Shown here one piece after another: positions 17,855 through 25,259 of a stretch of DNA of 40,147 bases; within the stretch, counting starts at the first letter, position 1; the number at the start of each line of letters is the position of its first letter. A program made the position numbers and the translations under genes. Below the pieces are notes generated by a model, which searched no databases, was not told the DNA's origin, and was given only the letters and a program-made list of their open reading frames with translations. The stretch is taken from NCBI GenBank assembly GCA_026709935.1, contig JAPOSC010000008.1, positions 1 through 40,147 on the forward strand, in the 5' to 3' direction. Origin of the DNA: Thiotrichales bacterium. GTDB taxonomy: Bacteria > Pseudomonadota > Gammaproteobacteria > HK1.

Positions 17855-19206
17855 CGCGACCGCATCTCGAATTCCGACACCGACTCGATGTGGCTCGTAT
17901 GCGGGAACATGTCCACGATCCCGGTGCGAACGAGGCGGTAGCCGTGCGTGTGCACGAGCCGCGCAGCATCACGCGCCAGCGTGTCCGGGTTGCACGAGAC
18001 GTAGACGATGCGCGACGGCTGCGCCAGGGCCATATGCTCGACAACCACCTCGGCCCCGGTCCTCGGAGGATCGAGAAGCAGCTTGTCCCATCCACGGCGC
18101 AGCCAGTCCTGCGCGGTCGCCTCGTCGGCGAGATCCGCGCGGTGGAAATAGGCCACCAGCGCGTTGAGGGCCGCATTGTCCCGGGCGCGACCGACCATCT
18201 CGTCCGCCGCCTCCAGTCCGGTCACGTCCGCCCCCCGGGCCGCGAGCGGCAAGCTGAAGTTGCCGAGCCCGCAGTAGGCGTCGAGCACCTTCTCCCCCGC
18301 CGCGGGCGCGAGCATCGACACCACCCGCTCCACGAGGGCGCGGTTGATTTCGCCATTGATCTGGACGAAGTCGAGCGGCGAGAAGAGGAGACGAATCGCG
18401 CCGTCGTCGAGCGTGTACTGGAACTCGGCGTGCGAACGGACGAACGGCCGGGCGGTGTCGACCCCGCCGGGCTGGAGCCAGATCCCCAACCCGTGCCGGA
18501 CCGCGAACGCCTCCAGCGCCGCGAGGTCGCGCTCCGGGAGTGGATCCAGATGGCGAATCACGAGAACTGCCGCGCCCTCCCCCACCGCAACCTCGATCTG
18601 CGGGATGCGCGCCCTGGATTCGAGGGTGCCCAGGAGACTGCGCAACGGCACGAGCAGCGGGCCGATCGGATCGGCGAGCACCTCGCAGTCGGTGATGTCC
18701 GCAACGCGGTTCGAAAACCGCTCGCGGAATCCTGCGAACACCGCATCCCGCCCGGCGACGTAACGCGCGCCGAGCCGCGCCTTGCGACGATATCGCCAGG
18801 GCGTTCCCGCCAGCGCCGGCATGACCTCCTCCGCGACGACGCTGCCGATCGTCCGCAGCGTGGTGAGCAGCACGCCCTCCTTGTGGCGCAACTGCGCGTC
18901 GTGGGACAGATGCTGGAGACTGCATCCACCGCAGCGTTGGTGGAATCGGCACCGCGGCTCGACCCGATCCGGCGACGCCTCGACCATCTCCTCCACCACC
19001 GCTTCGTCACGGCCGCGCCGCCGCCGAACGCGCCGAGCGATCACCACCTCGCCGGGAAGCGCGCCGTGGACCAGCGTCGTTTTGTCGCTGATTCGGACGA
19101 CACCTCGCCCCCTGGAATCGAGGCGCTCGATGCGCACGGCGCCGCCGCCCCGGGCCGCGGTCCCGATTCGATCCACGTCAGGCCGATCCACATCAGGCCG
19201 ATCCAC
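17851..19206 (-). CDS. rlmD: 23S rRNA (uracil-1939-C5)-methyltransferase RlmD
   Basis: SAM-dependent 5-methyluridine methyltransferase with an Fe-S cluster. It has 451 residues from GTG 19206. The cluster ligands are C86, C92 and C95 (CRFHQRCGGC) and C174. The methyltransferase core shows LDAYCGLGNFSLPLA, DPPR and the catalytic cysteine in YVSCNPDTLARD. The N-terminus is unusual: the start codon lies in a 15-bp tandem repeat giving DRPDV-DRPDV-DR, and each copy offers an in-frame GTG (19206, 19191, 19176). The conserved TRAM-like part begins at about residue 24. The gene starts 24 bases after the exonuclease stop and overlaps mutL, so the four genes are probably one operon. Confidence 0.94.
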   Translation of the reverse strand: MDRPDVDRPDVDRIGTAARGGGAVRIERLDSRGRGVVRISDKTTLVHGALPGEVVIARRVRRRRGRDEAVVEEMVEASPDRVEPRCRFHQRCGGCSLQHLSHDAQLRHKEGVLLTTLRTIGSVVAEEVMPALAGTPWRYRRKARLGARYVAGRDAVFAGFRERFSNRVADITDCEVLADPIGPLLVPLRSLLGTLESRARIPQIEVAVGEGAAVLVIRHLDPLPERDLAALEAFAVRHGLGIWLQPGGVDTARPFVRSHAEFQYTLDDGAIRLLFSPLDFVQINGEINRALVERVVSMLAPAAGEKVLDAYCGLGNFSLPLAARGADVTGLEAADEMVGRARDNAALNALVAYFHRADLADEATAQDWLRRGWDKLLLDPPRTGAEVVVEHMALAQPSRIVYVSCNPDTLARDAARLVHTHGYRLVRTGIVDMFPHTSHIESVSEFEMRSR

Positions 19207-19214
19207 ATCAAGGA
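19170..19214. repeat. 15-bp tandem repeat spanning the rlmD start
   Basis: Three tandem copies of a 15-bp unit on the plus strand: GATCCACGTCAGGCC (19170), GATCCACATCAGGCC (19185) and GATCCACATCAAGGA (19200, last bases diverged). On the coding strand each copy carries a GTG in the rlmD frame, so copy number decides where translation starts. The unit is a multiple of three and keeps the frame. Confidence 0.9.
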
Positions 19215-19230
19215 TCCGGCTGTCGCACGA

Positions 19231-20004
19231 TCACGATGGTCCCCAGGCCCGGAGGAATTCCGCGAGGTGGTCGCGTTCGTCCGCCTGAAGCCAATCGCGC
19301 ACGACCTCGCACTCGCGCTCGTATCCATCCGGGGAGAGGCGCCCGCGCATCAGCTCGTGGCGAAGATGGATAAAGAAGGTGTTGAGTGCATCGACCTCGC
19401 AGTACGCACGGATGCGCTCGATCTCGCCGGCGGCGTACGCCTCCCATACCCTGGAGCCGTCCATCCCGAGCTTGCCCGGAAAGCCCAGCATCTGGGCAAT
19501 TTCGTCGAGTGGAGCGAAGGCGCGGGGTTGGTAGGCGGCGAGGACATCCATCAGATCGGTATGCCGCGAGTGGAAGCGGTTGAGATAGTTGTTCCAGCGA
19601 AAGCTCTGGTCGTCGTCGCCTGACTCCCAGTAGCGGGGGGCGGCGACACCGTGCAGCAGCGCCCGGTAGTGCAGGACGGGAAGGTCGAAACCGCCGCCAT
19701 TCCACGAGACGAGGTTCGGCGAGTACCGCTCGATGCCGTCGAAGAACCGTTCCACAAGCTCGCGCTCCGAGGAGTCCGGATCGCCCAGGGACCAGACCCG
19801 GAACCGCTCTCCGGTGCGCAGCACCACCGCGATGGCCACGATCCGGTTCAGATGGTGGCGCATCATCTCCGTCCCCGACGCCTGTTGCTGTCGCTGGCGC
19901 ATGATCCGCGCGACTTCGGCATCGCCCAAGCCATCGAGCCCCAGCAACCGGCGCCCCGACTCGACGTCGGGCACGGTTTCGATGTCGAATGCCAGGACGT
20001 TCAC
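19231..20004 (-). CDS. DEDD-family 3'-5' exonuclease (PolB-like proofreading type)
   Basis: Predicted single-domain 3'-5' exonuclease of the DnaQ/PolB superfamily, sometimes annotated as a polysaccharide-biosynthesis-type exonuclease. It has 257 residues from GTG 20004. Exo I is FDIET (D7, E9), Exo II is SWNGGGFDLP (D107), and Exo III is YCEVDALNTF (Y201, D205), giving a full DEDD set. The frame stays open upstream through a 27-bp repeat array, with in-frame ATGs at 20031, 20058 and 20085. Those starts would add nine residues per repeat (MLIRVRASR type). I chose 20004 because family members begin at the xNVLxFDIET strand. It is followed by rlmD, mutL and miaA. Confidence 0.88.
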   Translation of the reverse strand: MNVLAFDIETVPDVESGRRLLGLDGLGDAEVARIMRQRQQQASGTEMMRHHLNRIVAIAVVLRTGERFRVWSLGDPDSSERELVERFFDGIERYSPNLVSWNGGGFDLPVLHYRALLHGVAAPRYWESGDDDQSFRWNNYLNRFHSRHTDLMDVLAAYQPRAFAPLDEIAQMLGFPGKLGMDGSRVWEAYAAGEIERIRAYCEVDALNTFFIHLRHELMRGRLSPDGYERECEVVRDWLQADERDHLAEFLRAWGPS

Positions 20005-20006
20005 CA

Positions 20007-20098
20007 GGAATGCTCGGACTTGAATGAGCATTCGGGATGCTCGTACTCGGATGAGCATCCGGGACGCTCGTCCTCGAACGAGCATCCGGGATGCTCGC
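20007..20098. repeat. 27-bp tandem repeat array, each unit an inverted repeat
   Basis: About 3.4 tandem units of 27 bp start at 20007, 20034, 20061 and 20088. Each unit holds an 8-bp arm and its reverse complement: GAATGCTC/GAGCATTC in unit 1, GGATGCTC/GAGCATCC in unit 2, and GGACGCTC/GAGCATCC in unit 3. The array can equally be read as seven alternating copies of one 8-bp core at 20008, 20026, 20035, 20053, 20062, 20080 and 20089. Arm changes between units 1 and 2 are compensatory. It lies immediately upstream of, or within, the exonuclease start region. Confidence 0.92.
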
Positions 20099-20251
20099 GG
20101 CGGTGCGTGGCGAGGCGCCCGGGGCGCGACGGCTGCGTCACGACAGCGCGGGCGAAAGGCACCTGACGTCGTCGCGGCCGGTACGCGCGGGGTCGTCCCC
20201 GCGGCTCACACCGACCCTGGCCGAGCTTCGGAAGGTCGCTGACAACGGCGT

Positions 20252-21025
20252 TCACGGACCGCCCGCCGCATGATCGGAGAGCATCGCACGCAGACGCACC
20301 AGATCGTCCCACCCCTTGCGCTTCTCGAGAGGGCTACGGAGGAAGTAGGCGGGATGGTACATGACAATGACCGGGAGACGGTCTTCCCCGTACCGATAGA
20401 TGCGACCCCGAAGCTTTCCGATCGGCTTCGTCGTCGAGAGCAGCGACTGGGCCGCCACTCGACCCGTCGCGACCAGCAGACGCGGCGATACCGTCTCGAT
20501 CTGGCGTCTGAGATAGCCCGAGCACTGCGCGATCTCGTCGGCGTGCGGATCGCGGTTGCGGGGCGGCCGGCACTTGACGATGTTCGCGATGTAGACATCG
20601 CCACGCGTCAAACCGATGGCGGCCAACATGGCATCGAGCAGCTTGCCGGCGCGGCCGACGAACGGCTCTCCGCGGGCGTCCTCTTCGGCGCCGGGCGCCT
20701 CCCCGATGAACATGCACGCCGCGTCCGGCCGCCCGATCCCGAACACGGTGCGCTTGCGCGTGCGATGCAACCCACACTTGCGGCACTCGCGCACCTGGGC
20801 ATCGATCGATTCCAGGGCCTGTCGCACGCTGGGTCCGGTGGCGTCGGTCCCGCCCGGGCGAGGGCTCGCAGGATCCATCGCCGCCCGGAACGCGGACGGC
20901 TCCGCGGGCTCGGTCTCGGCGGGTTCCGGGGAGGGCGTTGTCGACTGCGTCGCGCGCACTGTGCCACGCCGTACCCAGACGGGAATCCCGATCGCGTCCA
21001 GGTGCGCGCGCGAGGGATGCGACAT
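20252..21025 (-). CDS. udg: Type 4 uracil-DNA glycosylase ([4Fe-4S])
   Basis: Family 4 UDG that removes uracil from DNA. It has 257 residues from ATG 21025. Cluster cysteines are C81 and C84 (CRKCGLH), C152 (VKCRPPRNRDPH) and C168. The uracil-binding motif is GEAPGAEEDARGEPFVGRAGKLLD at about residue 108, and the second motif is YHPAYFLRSP at about residue 223. An N-terminal segment, LDAIGIPVWVRRG, is typical of proteobacterial members. A Pro/Ala/Glu-rich linker of about 40 residues separates it from the catalytic domain. The next gene in the same direction is the exonuclease, 247 bases downstream. Confidence 0.94.
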   Translation of the reverse strand: MSHPSRAHLDAIGIPVWVRRGTVRATQSTTPSPEPAETEPAEPSAFRAAMDPASPRPGGTDATGPSVRQALESIDAQVRECRKCGLHRTRKRTVFGIGRPDAACMFIGEAPGAEEDARGEPFVGRAGKLLDAMLAAIGLTRGDVYIANIVKCRPPRNRDPHADEIAQCSGYLRRQIETVSPRLLVATGRVAAQSLLSTTKPIGKLRGRIYRYGEDRLPVIVMYHPAYFLRSPLEKRKGWDDLVRLRAMLSDHAAGGP

Positions 21026-21054
21026 CCAGGCTCTCCGAAGGGCGCGGACCGGTT

Positions 21055-21846
21055 TCAGCCCGTGCCGATGTCGGGGGGCGGATCGCCGGCGTCCGCCGCC
21101 GACGCACGGCGCGCGGCCCGGCGCTTGCGCACGTTCCACAACGTGAGCACCGGCCCGGAGACGGCGTAGCCCAGGGTACCGAGAAAGAGCGCAACCGGTG
21201 GATCACTCGAGACCAGCACGAACACCACCACCACCACGAACATCGTCACGAATGGCACGCGGCCGCGCAGATCGAAATCCTTGAAGCTGTGGAATCGCAC
21301 GTTCGAAACCATCAGCCCGCCGAGGGCGATGGCCATCCCGAACGCGATGATGGCGATATCCTCTCCGCGTATCTCGAGCTCGGTGGCGAACCAGACCAGC
21401 GCGGCCAGCGTCGCCCCGGCGGCCGGGCACGGCAGACCCTGGAAGTACCGCTTGTCCGTGGTTCCGAGCTGGGTATTGAATCGGGCGAGCCGCAAGGCGG
21501 TCGCCGCGGTGAAGAAGAAGGCGGCGACCCAGCCGAGCTTTCCCATGCCGGCGAGCGCCCACTGGTGGACGATGAGGCTCGGTGCGAGGCCGAAGCAGAT
21601 GACGTCGGAGAGCGAGTCGTACTCCGCCCCGAACGCACTCTGCGTATTGGTCAGCCGCGCGATCCGCCCGTCTGCCCCGTCGAGCACCATCGCGACGAAG
21701 ACGGCGGCGGCGGCGGCCTCGAAACGGCCGTCGATCGCGGCCATGATCGCGTAGAACCCGGCGAACAGCGCGGCGGTGGTAAAAAGGTTGGGAAGCAGGT
21801 AGATGCCGCGACGCCGGGGGCGCGGCTCGGGATCGGCTTCCGTCAT
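21055..21846 (-). CDS. pssA: CDP-diacylglycerol–serine O-phosphatidyltransferase
   Basis: Integral membrane CDP-alcohol phosphatidyltransferase making phosphatidylserine, the precursor of phosphatidylethanolamine. It has 263 residues. The signature D-x2-D-G-x2-A-R-x8-G-x3-D-x3-D is complete as DGADGRIARLTNTQSAFGAEYDSLSD (starting about residue 56). Roughly seven hydrophobic helices follow the start ATG 21846. It is of the Bacillus/Helicobacter integral-membrane type (subclass II), not the E. coli phospholipase-D-like enzyme. The gene stops 29 bases before udg starts, so the two may be co-transcribed. The C-terminal tail is Arg/Ala-rich. Confidence 0.93.
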   Translation of the reverse strand: MTEADPEPRPRRRGIYLLPNLFTTAALFAGFYAIMAAIDGRFEAAAAAVFVAMVLDGADGRIARLTNTQSAFGAEYDSLSDVICFGLAPSLIVHQWALAGMGKLGWVAAFFFTAATALRLARFNTQLGTTDKRYFQGLPCPAAGATLAALVWFATELEIRGEDIAIIAFGMAIALGGLMVSNVRFHSFKDFDLRGRVPFVTMFVVVVVFVLVSSDPPVALFLGTLGYAVSGPVLTLWNVRKRRAARRASAADAGDPPPDIGTG

Positions 21847-21939
21847 GGCGAGACATCCGAGGCGAATCGCGACGGCGCCATGACAAACCTCCCGACCCCG
21901 TTGGTCAGCCGCACCGCCGACGCTCACCCGGACTCGAAC

Positions 21940-21972
21940 TCCGCAGATCGGTGCGGAGTGGGGCTCCGCCCC
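21940..21972. repeat. Intergenic hairpins between uspA and pssA
   Basis: Two adjacent small inverted repeats: TCCGCA/TGCGGA (21940–21957) and GGGGC/GCCCC with a 3-base loop (21960–21972). They lie downstream of the minus-strand uspA stop and upstream of pssA. There is no T tract. They may mark the end of the uspA transcript. Confidence 0.45.
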
Positions 21973-22032
21973 CGAAGCGGATGGGAACGCGCAGCCGGGG
22001 CAGCGCGTAGATCTTCATCACACGATCAAATC

Positions 22033-22479
22033 TCATCGTACGATCAGGCAGTTCGTCCGGCTCAGGTTCGCGACCTTGCGCGAGACCGATCCGAGCAGCA
22101 TTCCTTCCGTGGTGCTCAGCCCCCGGGTTCCGATCACGATGAGATCGCTCTTGCGCCGCCTTGCCTGCGCGATGACGGCGCCGGCCGGGTCGCCCTTGCC
22201 GACATGGGTCGCAACTTCCCGGACCCCGCCCGCCTTCGCACGCTCACGCGCGTCGCTCAACACCTGCTCGGCCACGAACATCATCACGTCGCCGCGCGCG
22301 TTGGCCATGTTCATCACCTGCGCCATGTCTCGCAGGCTGGCCGGGATCTGGAGATCGCGAATCACATGGACGATTTCGAGCCCGGCCTCGTACCTGACGG
22401 CCATGTCGATGGCCAGATCCAGCGCGCGGTTGGCAACCGGCGAAGCATCGGTCGCCACAAGTATCGACTTGATCATCAT
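22033..22479 (-). CDS. Universal stress protein (UspA family)
   Basis: Single-domain cytoplasmic UspA-fold protein of 148 residues. It begins MIKSILVATDASPVANRALDLA, giving the usual first strand with Asp in the nucleotide site. The ATP-binding loop G-x2-G-x9-G-S is present near the C-terminus as GTRGLSTTEGMLLGSVS, followed by SRTNCLIVR. It is therefore of the ATP-binding kind. It lies 54 bases downstream of the betaine-type permease gene on the same strand. Usp genes are often found beside osmolyte transporters, so a link to osmotic stress is plausible but inferred. Confidence 0.92.
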   Translation of the reverse strand: MMIKSILVATDASPVANRALDLAIDMAVRYEAGLEIVHVIRDLQIPASLRDMAQVMNMANARGDVMMFVAEQVLSDARERAKAGGVREVATHVGKGDPAGAVIAQARRRKSDLIVIGTRGLSTTEGMLLGSVSRKVANLSRTNCLIVR

Positions 22480-22525
22480 TGGTCCTCGTCGAGTCTTCTC
22501 CGACGCGGGACGACACCCGGCGGAT

Positions 22526-22547
22526 GTGGTCTGTCAGACCAGACCAC
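22526..22547 (-). terminator. Hairpin enclosing the permease stop codon
   Basis: A perfect 8-bp inverted repeat, GTGGTCTG/CAGACCAC, has a 6-base loop that contains the TGA stop of the permease gene (22534–22536). There is no U tract. It may protect the 3' end of the transporter mRNA or slow readthrough into uspA. Confidence 0.45.
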
Positions 22548-24066
22548 TGCCGGCCGTGCGCTTGTAGTGACCCTGGATGATCCGGTCGATCACCATGGCG
22601 CAGAACAGGATCGCGAGCCCCGCCAGCATGCCCTGCCCCTTCGCCGCGTACTGGAGCGCCTCCAGCACGTTCTTGCCGAGGCCCCCGGCGCCGATGAGCG
22701 ATGCGATCACGACCATCGACAGACACATCAGGATCGTCTGGTTGACGCCGGCCATGATCGACGGCATCGCGAGCGGGATCTCCACGTCGCGCAGCAGCAT
22801 GCCCCGGGTACAACCGAAGGCCACCGCGGCTTCCCTGGTCCCCGCGGGCACCTGCCGCATGCCGAGTGCGGTGAGCCGGATGACCGGCGGCATGCCGAAC
22901 ACGACCGTGGCCAGCACCCCCGGCGGCTTGCCGGTGCCGAAGAACGCGATGATCGGGATCAGGTACACGAAGGCGGGCATCGTCTGCATGAAGTCGAGCA
23001 CCGGCAGCGCGACCTGATAGGCCCTCTCGTTCTTGCCGAACCAGATGCCGAGCGGGATGCCGAACAGGAGGCACAGGAAGGCAGCGGCCCCCAGCAGCGC
23101 CACGGTCACCATGCTCACCTCCCACAGCCCGAGGAACGCGAGATAGGCGAGCGACGCGGCGGTGAAGACCGCGACTCTGGGGCCGGCCAGGCGCCAGGCG
23201 GTCACCACGATGACAAGCATCACCACCGGCCAGGGGGTTGCGACGAGCGCGACTTCCAAACCGTCGAGCACCGCACGGATGGACCGGGTGATGCCGTCGA
23301 AGACCCCGGCGCCGTGGGTGGCGAGCCAGTCGAACCAGCCCTCCATCGTGTTCGCCACCGGCGTGAAGAGCTGCTTGTCCATCGGGAACCGGGTGATCAG
23401 CTCGTGGGGGTTCGACACCGTGAACCGATAGAGGGTGAGCGGCACGATGCCGAGCCAGAGCACCACGCCGAATACTGCGTTCTTCCAGTCGAGGCCCGAC
23501 GCGACGAGAGGGTTGCCGCGCCACTCCAGGTAGCGTTTCTCGTAGGCGAGGTTGGCGTAGAAGCCCTCGACAACGCGCACCGCCACGAACACGACAAGCC
23601 CGACGGCCAGCAACGTCGTCGCTTGCGCCGCCGCAAGGTCCGCCTGATCCATGAGCCGCTCCGCGGCGCGCTTGAGGTTTCCCGCCGTGGTGATCAGCCC
23701 CTGCGCGTCGGACTCGCCGTTCTGGAGCGCGATCTTGCCCTTTTCGAAGAGTGCATTGGAGCGTTCGAGCAGCTTGTCCGCGCGCGCGACCTTGTCGGCC
23801 CCGAGGTCTCCCCAGAGCCCCCGGCCGATCTGCACCAGCGCGAGCAGCTCCAGCACGATGAAAGTCCAGAAGAATCCCCACAACCCCCGGGCCGGTCCCC
23901 AGAGCGGACCGGCGACTGCCGCCATCGTGTTCCAGCTCCAGGGGAACTTCGTCGCCGACTGAATCTTGTCGAATTCGCGCGCGTAATAGGCTTCGTTCGC
24001 GCCGACGAACTCACCGACCGAGGCGGCGAGCTTCTTGGGTCCTGCGTCGAGTCCGGTCTCGGCCAT
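22534..24066 (-). CDS. Glycine betaine/proline-type ABC transporter permease with N-terminal extension
   Basis: ProW/OpuAB-family inner-membrane permease. It has 510 residues, well above the roughly 280–350 of typical members. The C-terminal half (about 315–500) is the normal BPD-type permease domain, with the ATPase-coupling EAA loop REAAVAFGCTRGMLLRDVEIPLA at residue 411. The first about 100 residues include YYAREFDKIQSATKFPWSWN and GPLWGPARGLWGFFWTF, which resemble DUF2628-like 'W-N-W...GPLW' membrane proteins. A charged helical stretch (90–145) and extra membrane helices (about 150–215) then connect to the permease. The start is one base after the ATPase gene stop. The substrate is probably a quaternary amine or a related compound. 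Confidence 0.9.
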   Translation of the reverse strand: MAETGLDAGPKKLAASVGEFVGANEAYYAREFDKIQSATKFPWSWNTMAAVAGPLWGPARGLWGFFWTFIVLELLALVQIGRGLWGDLGADKVARADKLLERSNALFEKGKIALQNGESDAQGLITTAGNLKRAAERLMDQADLAAAQATTLLAVGLVVFVAVRVVEGFYANLAYEKRYLEWRGNPLVASGLDWKNAVFGVVLWLGIVPLTLYRFTVSNPHELITRFPMDKQLFTPVANTMEGWFDWLATHGAGVFDGITRSIRAVLDGLEVALVATPWPVVMLVIVVTAWRLAGPRVAVFTAASLAYLAFLGLWEVSMVTVALLGAAAFLCLLFGIPLGIWFGKNERAYQVALPVLDFMQTMPAFVYLIPIIAFFGTGKPPGVLATVVFGMPPVIRLTALGMRQVPAGTREAAVAFGCTRGMLLRDVEIPLAMPSIMAGVNQTILMCLSMVVIASLIGAGGLGKNVLEALQYAAKGQGMLAGLAILFCAMVIDRIIQGHYKRTAGSGLV

Positions 24067-24067
24067 C

Positions 24068-25117
24068 TCACTCGCCTCCCTGGATGCCTTTGAGCAGCCG
24101 GCTTTTGGTGATCACCCCGACGTCCCGGTCGTCGTCGTCCTGCACGACGATGGGATGCTCGGTGGTGGTGGAGATGTCGATCAGGTGGTTGAGGTCCCGA
24201 TCCTGTCGTACGCGGGGAGCCTGCGAGAGATCCGGACCCTTGCCGTCCCGCCAGGCCGCGATGTCTTCCATGATGGAGCGGGCGTAGACCAGGTTCAGCT
24301 TCGAGATCCCCTCGACGAAGTCCTTGACGTAATCGTCCACGGGATTGGTGACAATCTCCTCCGGGGTACCGATCTGGACGATCACCCCGTCCTTCATGAT
24401 CGCGATGCGGTTGCCGATCCGGATCGCCTCGTCGAGGTCGTGGGTGATGAATACCGTGGTCTTGTGAAGCTCGGCCGACAGCGCCATGAACTGGTCCTGG
24501 AGCTGGCGACGAATCAGGGGATCCAGGGCCGAGAAGGGCTCGTCCATCAGCAGCACCTCCGGGTCCGATGCGAGCGCCCGGGCGAGGCCGACCCGTTGCT
24601 GCATGCCGCCGGAGAGCTCCCGGGGGAAGCGGTCCTCGTAACCGTCGAGGTTCACCAGGCTGAGACAGTGCTGGGAGACCTCCCACCGCCTGGACTTCGG
24701 CTCGCCGCGCACCTGCAGCGGAAAGGCCACGTTGTCGCGCACGGTGCGGTGCGGCAGCAGGGCCATGTGCTGGAACACCATGCCGATGTGTCGGGCGCGC
24801 ATCTCGCGCAGCGCGTCCTCGCCGAGCGCTATCACGTCCCGCCCGAGGACGCTGATACTGCCCGCCGTGGGCTCGATCAGGCGATTGAGGTGGCGGACCA
24901 TGGTCGACTTGCCCGAGCCCGAGAGCCCCATCACGCAGAAGATCTCGCCACGCGCCACGCTGAAGGTGCACTGCGCGATCCCGACCACGCAGGCAAACTT
25001 CTCCAGCACCTCGGGCTTCGTCAGGCCCTCCTCCTTGATCGCGCGCATCGCCTCCGGGGCGCGATCGCCGAATATCTTCCAGACATCATCCAGCCGGATG
25101 ACTTCCTCCTCGTTCAC
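24068..25117 (-). CDS. Glycine betaine/proline-type ABC transporter ATPase
   Basis: OpuAA/ProV-family ATPase. It has 349 residues from GTG 25117, which has GGAGGAG nine bases upstream; the open frame further upstream is not conserved. Walker A is GLSGSGKST (64–72), the Q-loop FQHMALLPHRTV, the signature LSGGMQQRVGLARAL, Walker B VLLMDEPFSALD, and the switch His in ITHDLDEA. After the ATPase core, the last about 80 residues resemble a single CBS-type module (ending HPIVVQDDDDRDVGVITKSRLL), the element that senses ionic strength or nucleotides in OpuA transporters. The insert before Walker A (EEGLTKPEVLEKFACVVG) is typical of ProV. Confidence 0.95.
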   Translation of the reverse strand: MNEEEVIRLDDVWKIFGDRAPEAMRAIKEEGLTKPEVLEKFACVVGIAQCTFSVARGEIFCVMGLSGSGKSTMVRHLNRLIEPTAGSISVLGRDVIALGEDALREMRARHIGMVFQHMALLPHRTVRDNVAFPLQVRGEPKSRRWEVSQHCLSLVNLDGYEDRFPRELSGGMQQRVGLARALASDPEVLLMDEPFSALDPLIRRQLQDQFMALSAELHKTTVFITHDLDEAIRIGNRIAIMKDGVIVQIGTPEEIVTNPVDDYVKDFVEGISKLNLVYARSIMEDIAAWRDGKGPDLSQAPRVRQDRDLNHLIDISTTTEHPIVVQDDDDRDVGVITKSRLLKGIQGGE

Positions 25118-25220
25118 GGTCGCGCACTCCTCCGGGGCGCTGCCCCGTCGTGCTCTGCGCGCTCGCCGTGATCCGCGAACGCGCAGGCCGAATCGGCAAG
25201 GGGGTGAAGGCGGCATGGAA

Positions 25221-25245
25221 GCGCGGGGGCGCGAAGCCCCCGCGC
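25221..25245. repeat. Strong hairpin between binding-protein and ATPase genes
   Basis: A perfect 10-bp inverted repeat, GCGCGGGGGC/GCCCCCGCGC, with a 5-base loop (GCGAA). It lies in the 142-base gap between the substrate-binding protein stop and the ATPase start, with no T tract. Such intercistronic stem-loops often let the binding-protein mRNA outlast the downstream part. Confidence 0.6.
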
Positions 25246-25259
25246 GTGCGGCGCAGCCG

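Noticed and set aside
17845..19623. 592-codon open frame on the plus strand opposite rlmD and the exonuclease
   Set aside because: Mirror frame of two genes with complete catalytic motifs on the other strand.
20007..20098. CRISPR array
   Set aside because: The units are contiguous and 27 bp long with no unique spacers between identical repeats, and no cas genes are present.
20938..24093. 1051-codon open frame on the plus strand across udg, pssA, uspA and the permease gene
   Set aside because: It runs antisense through four well-supported genes and the spaces between them, and the product is low-complexity His/Arg/Asp/Glu-rich sequence without any family.
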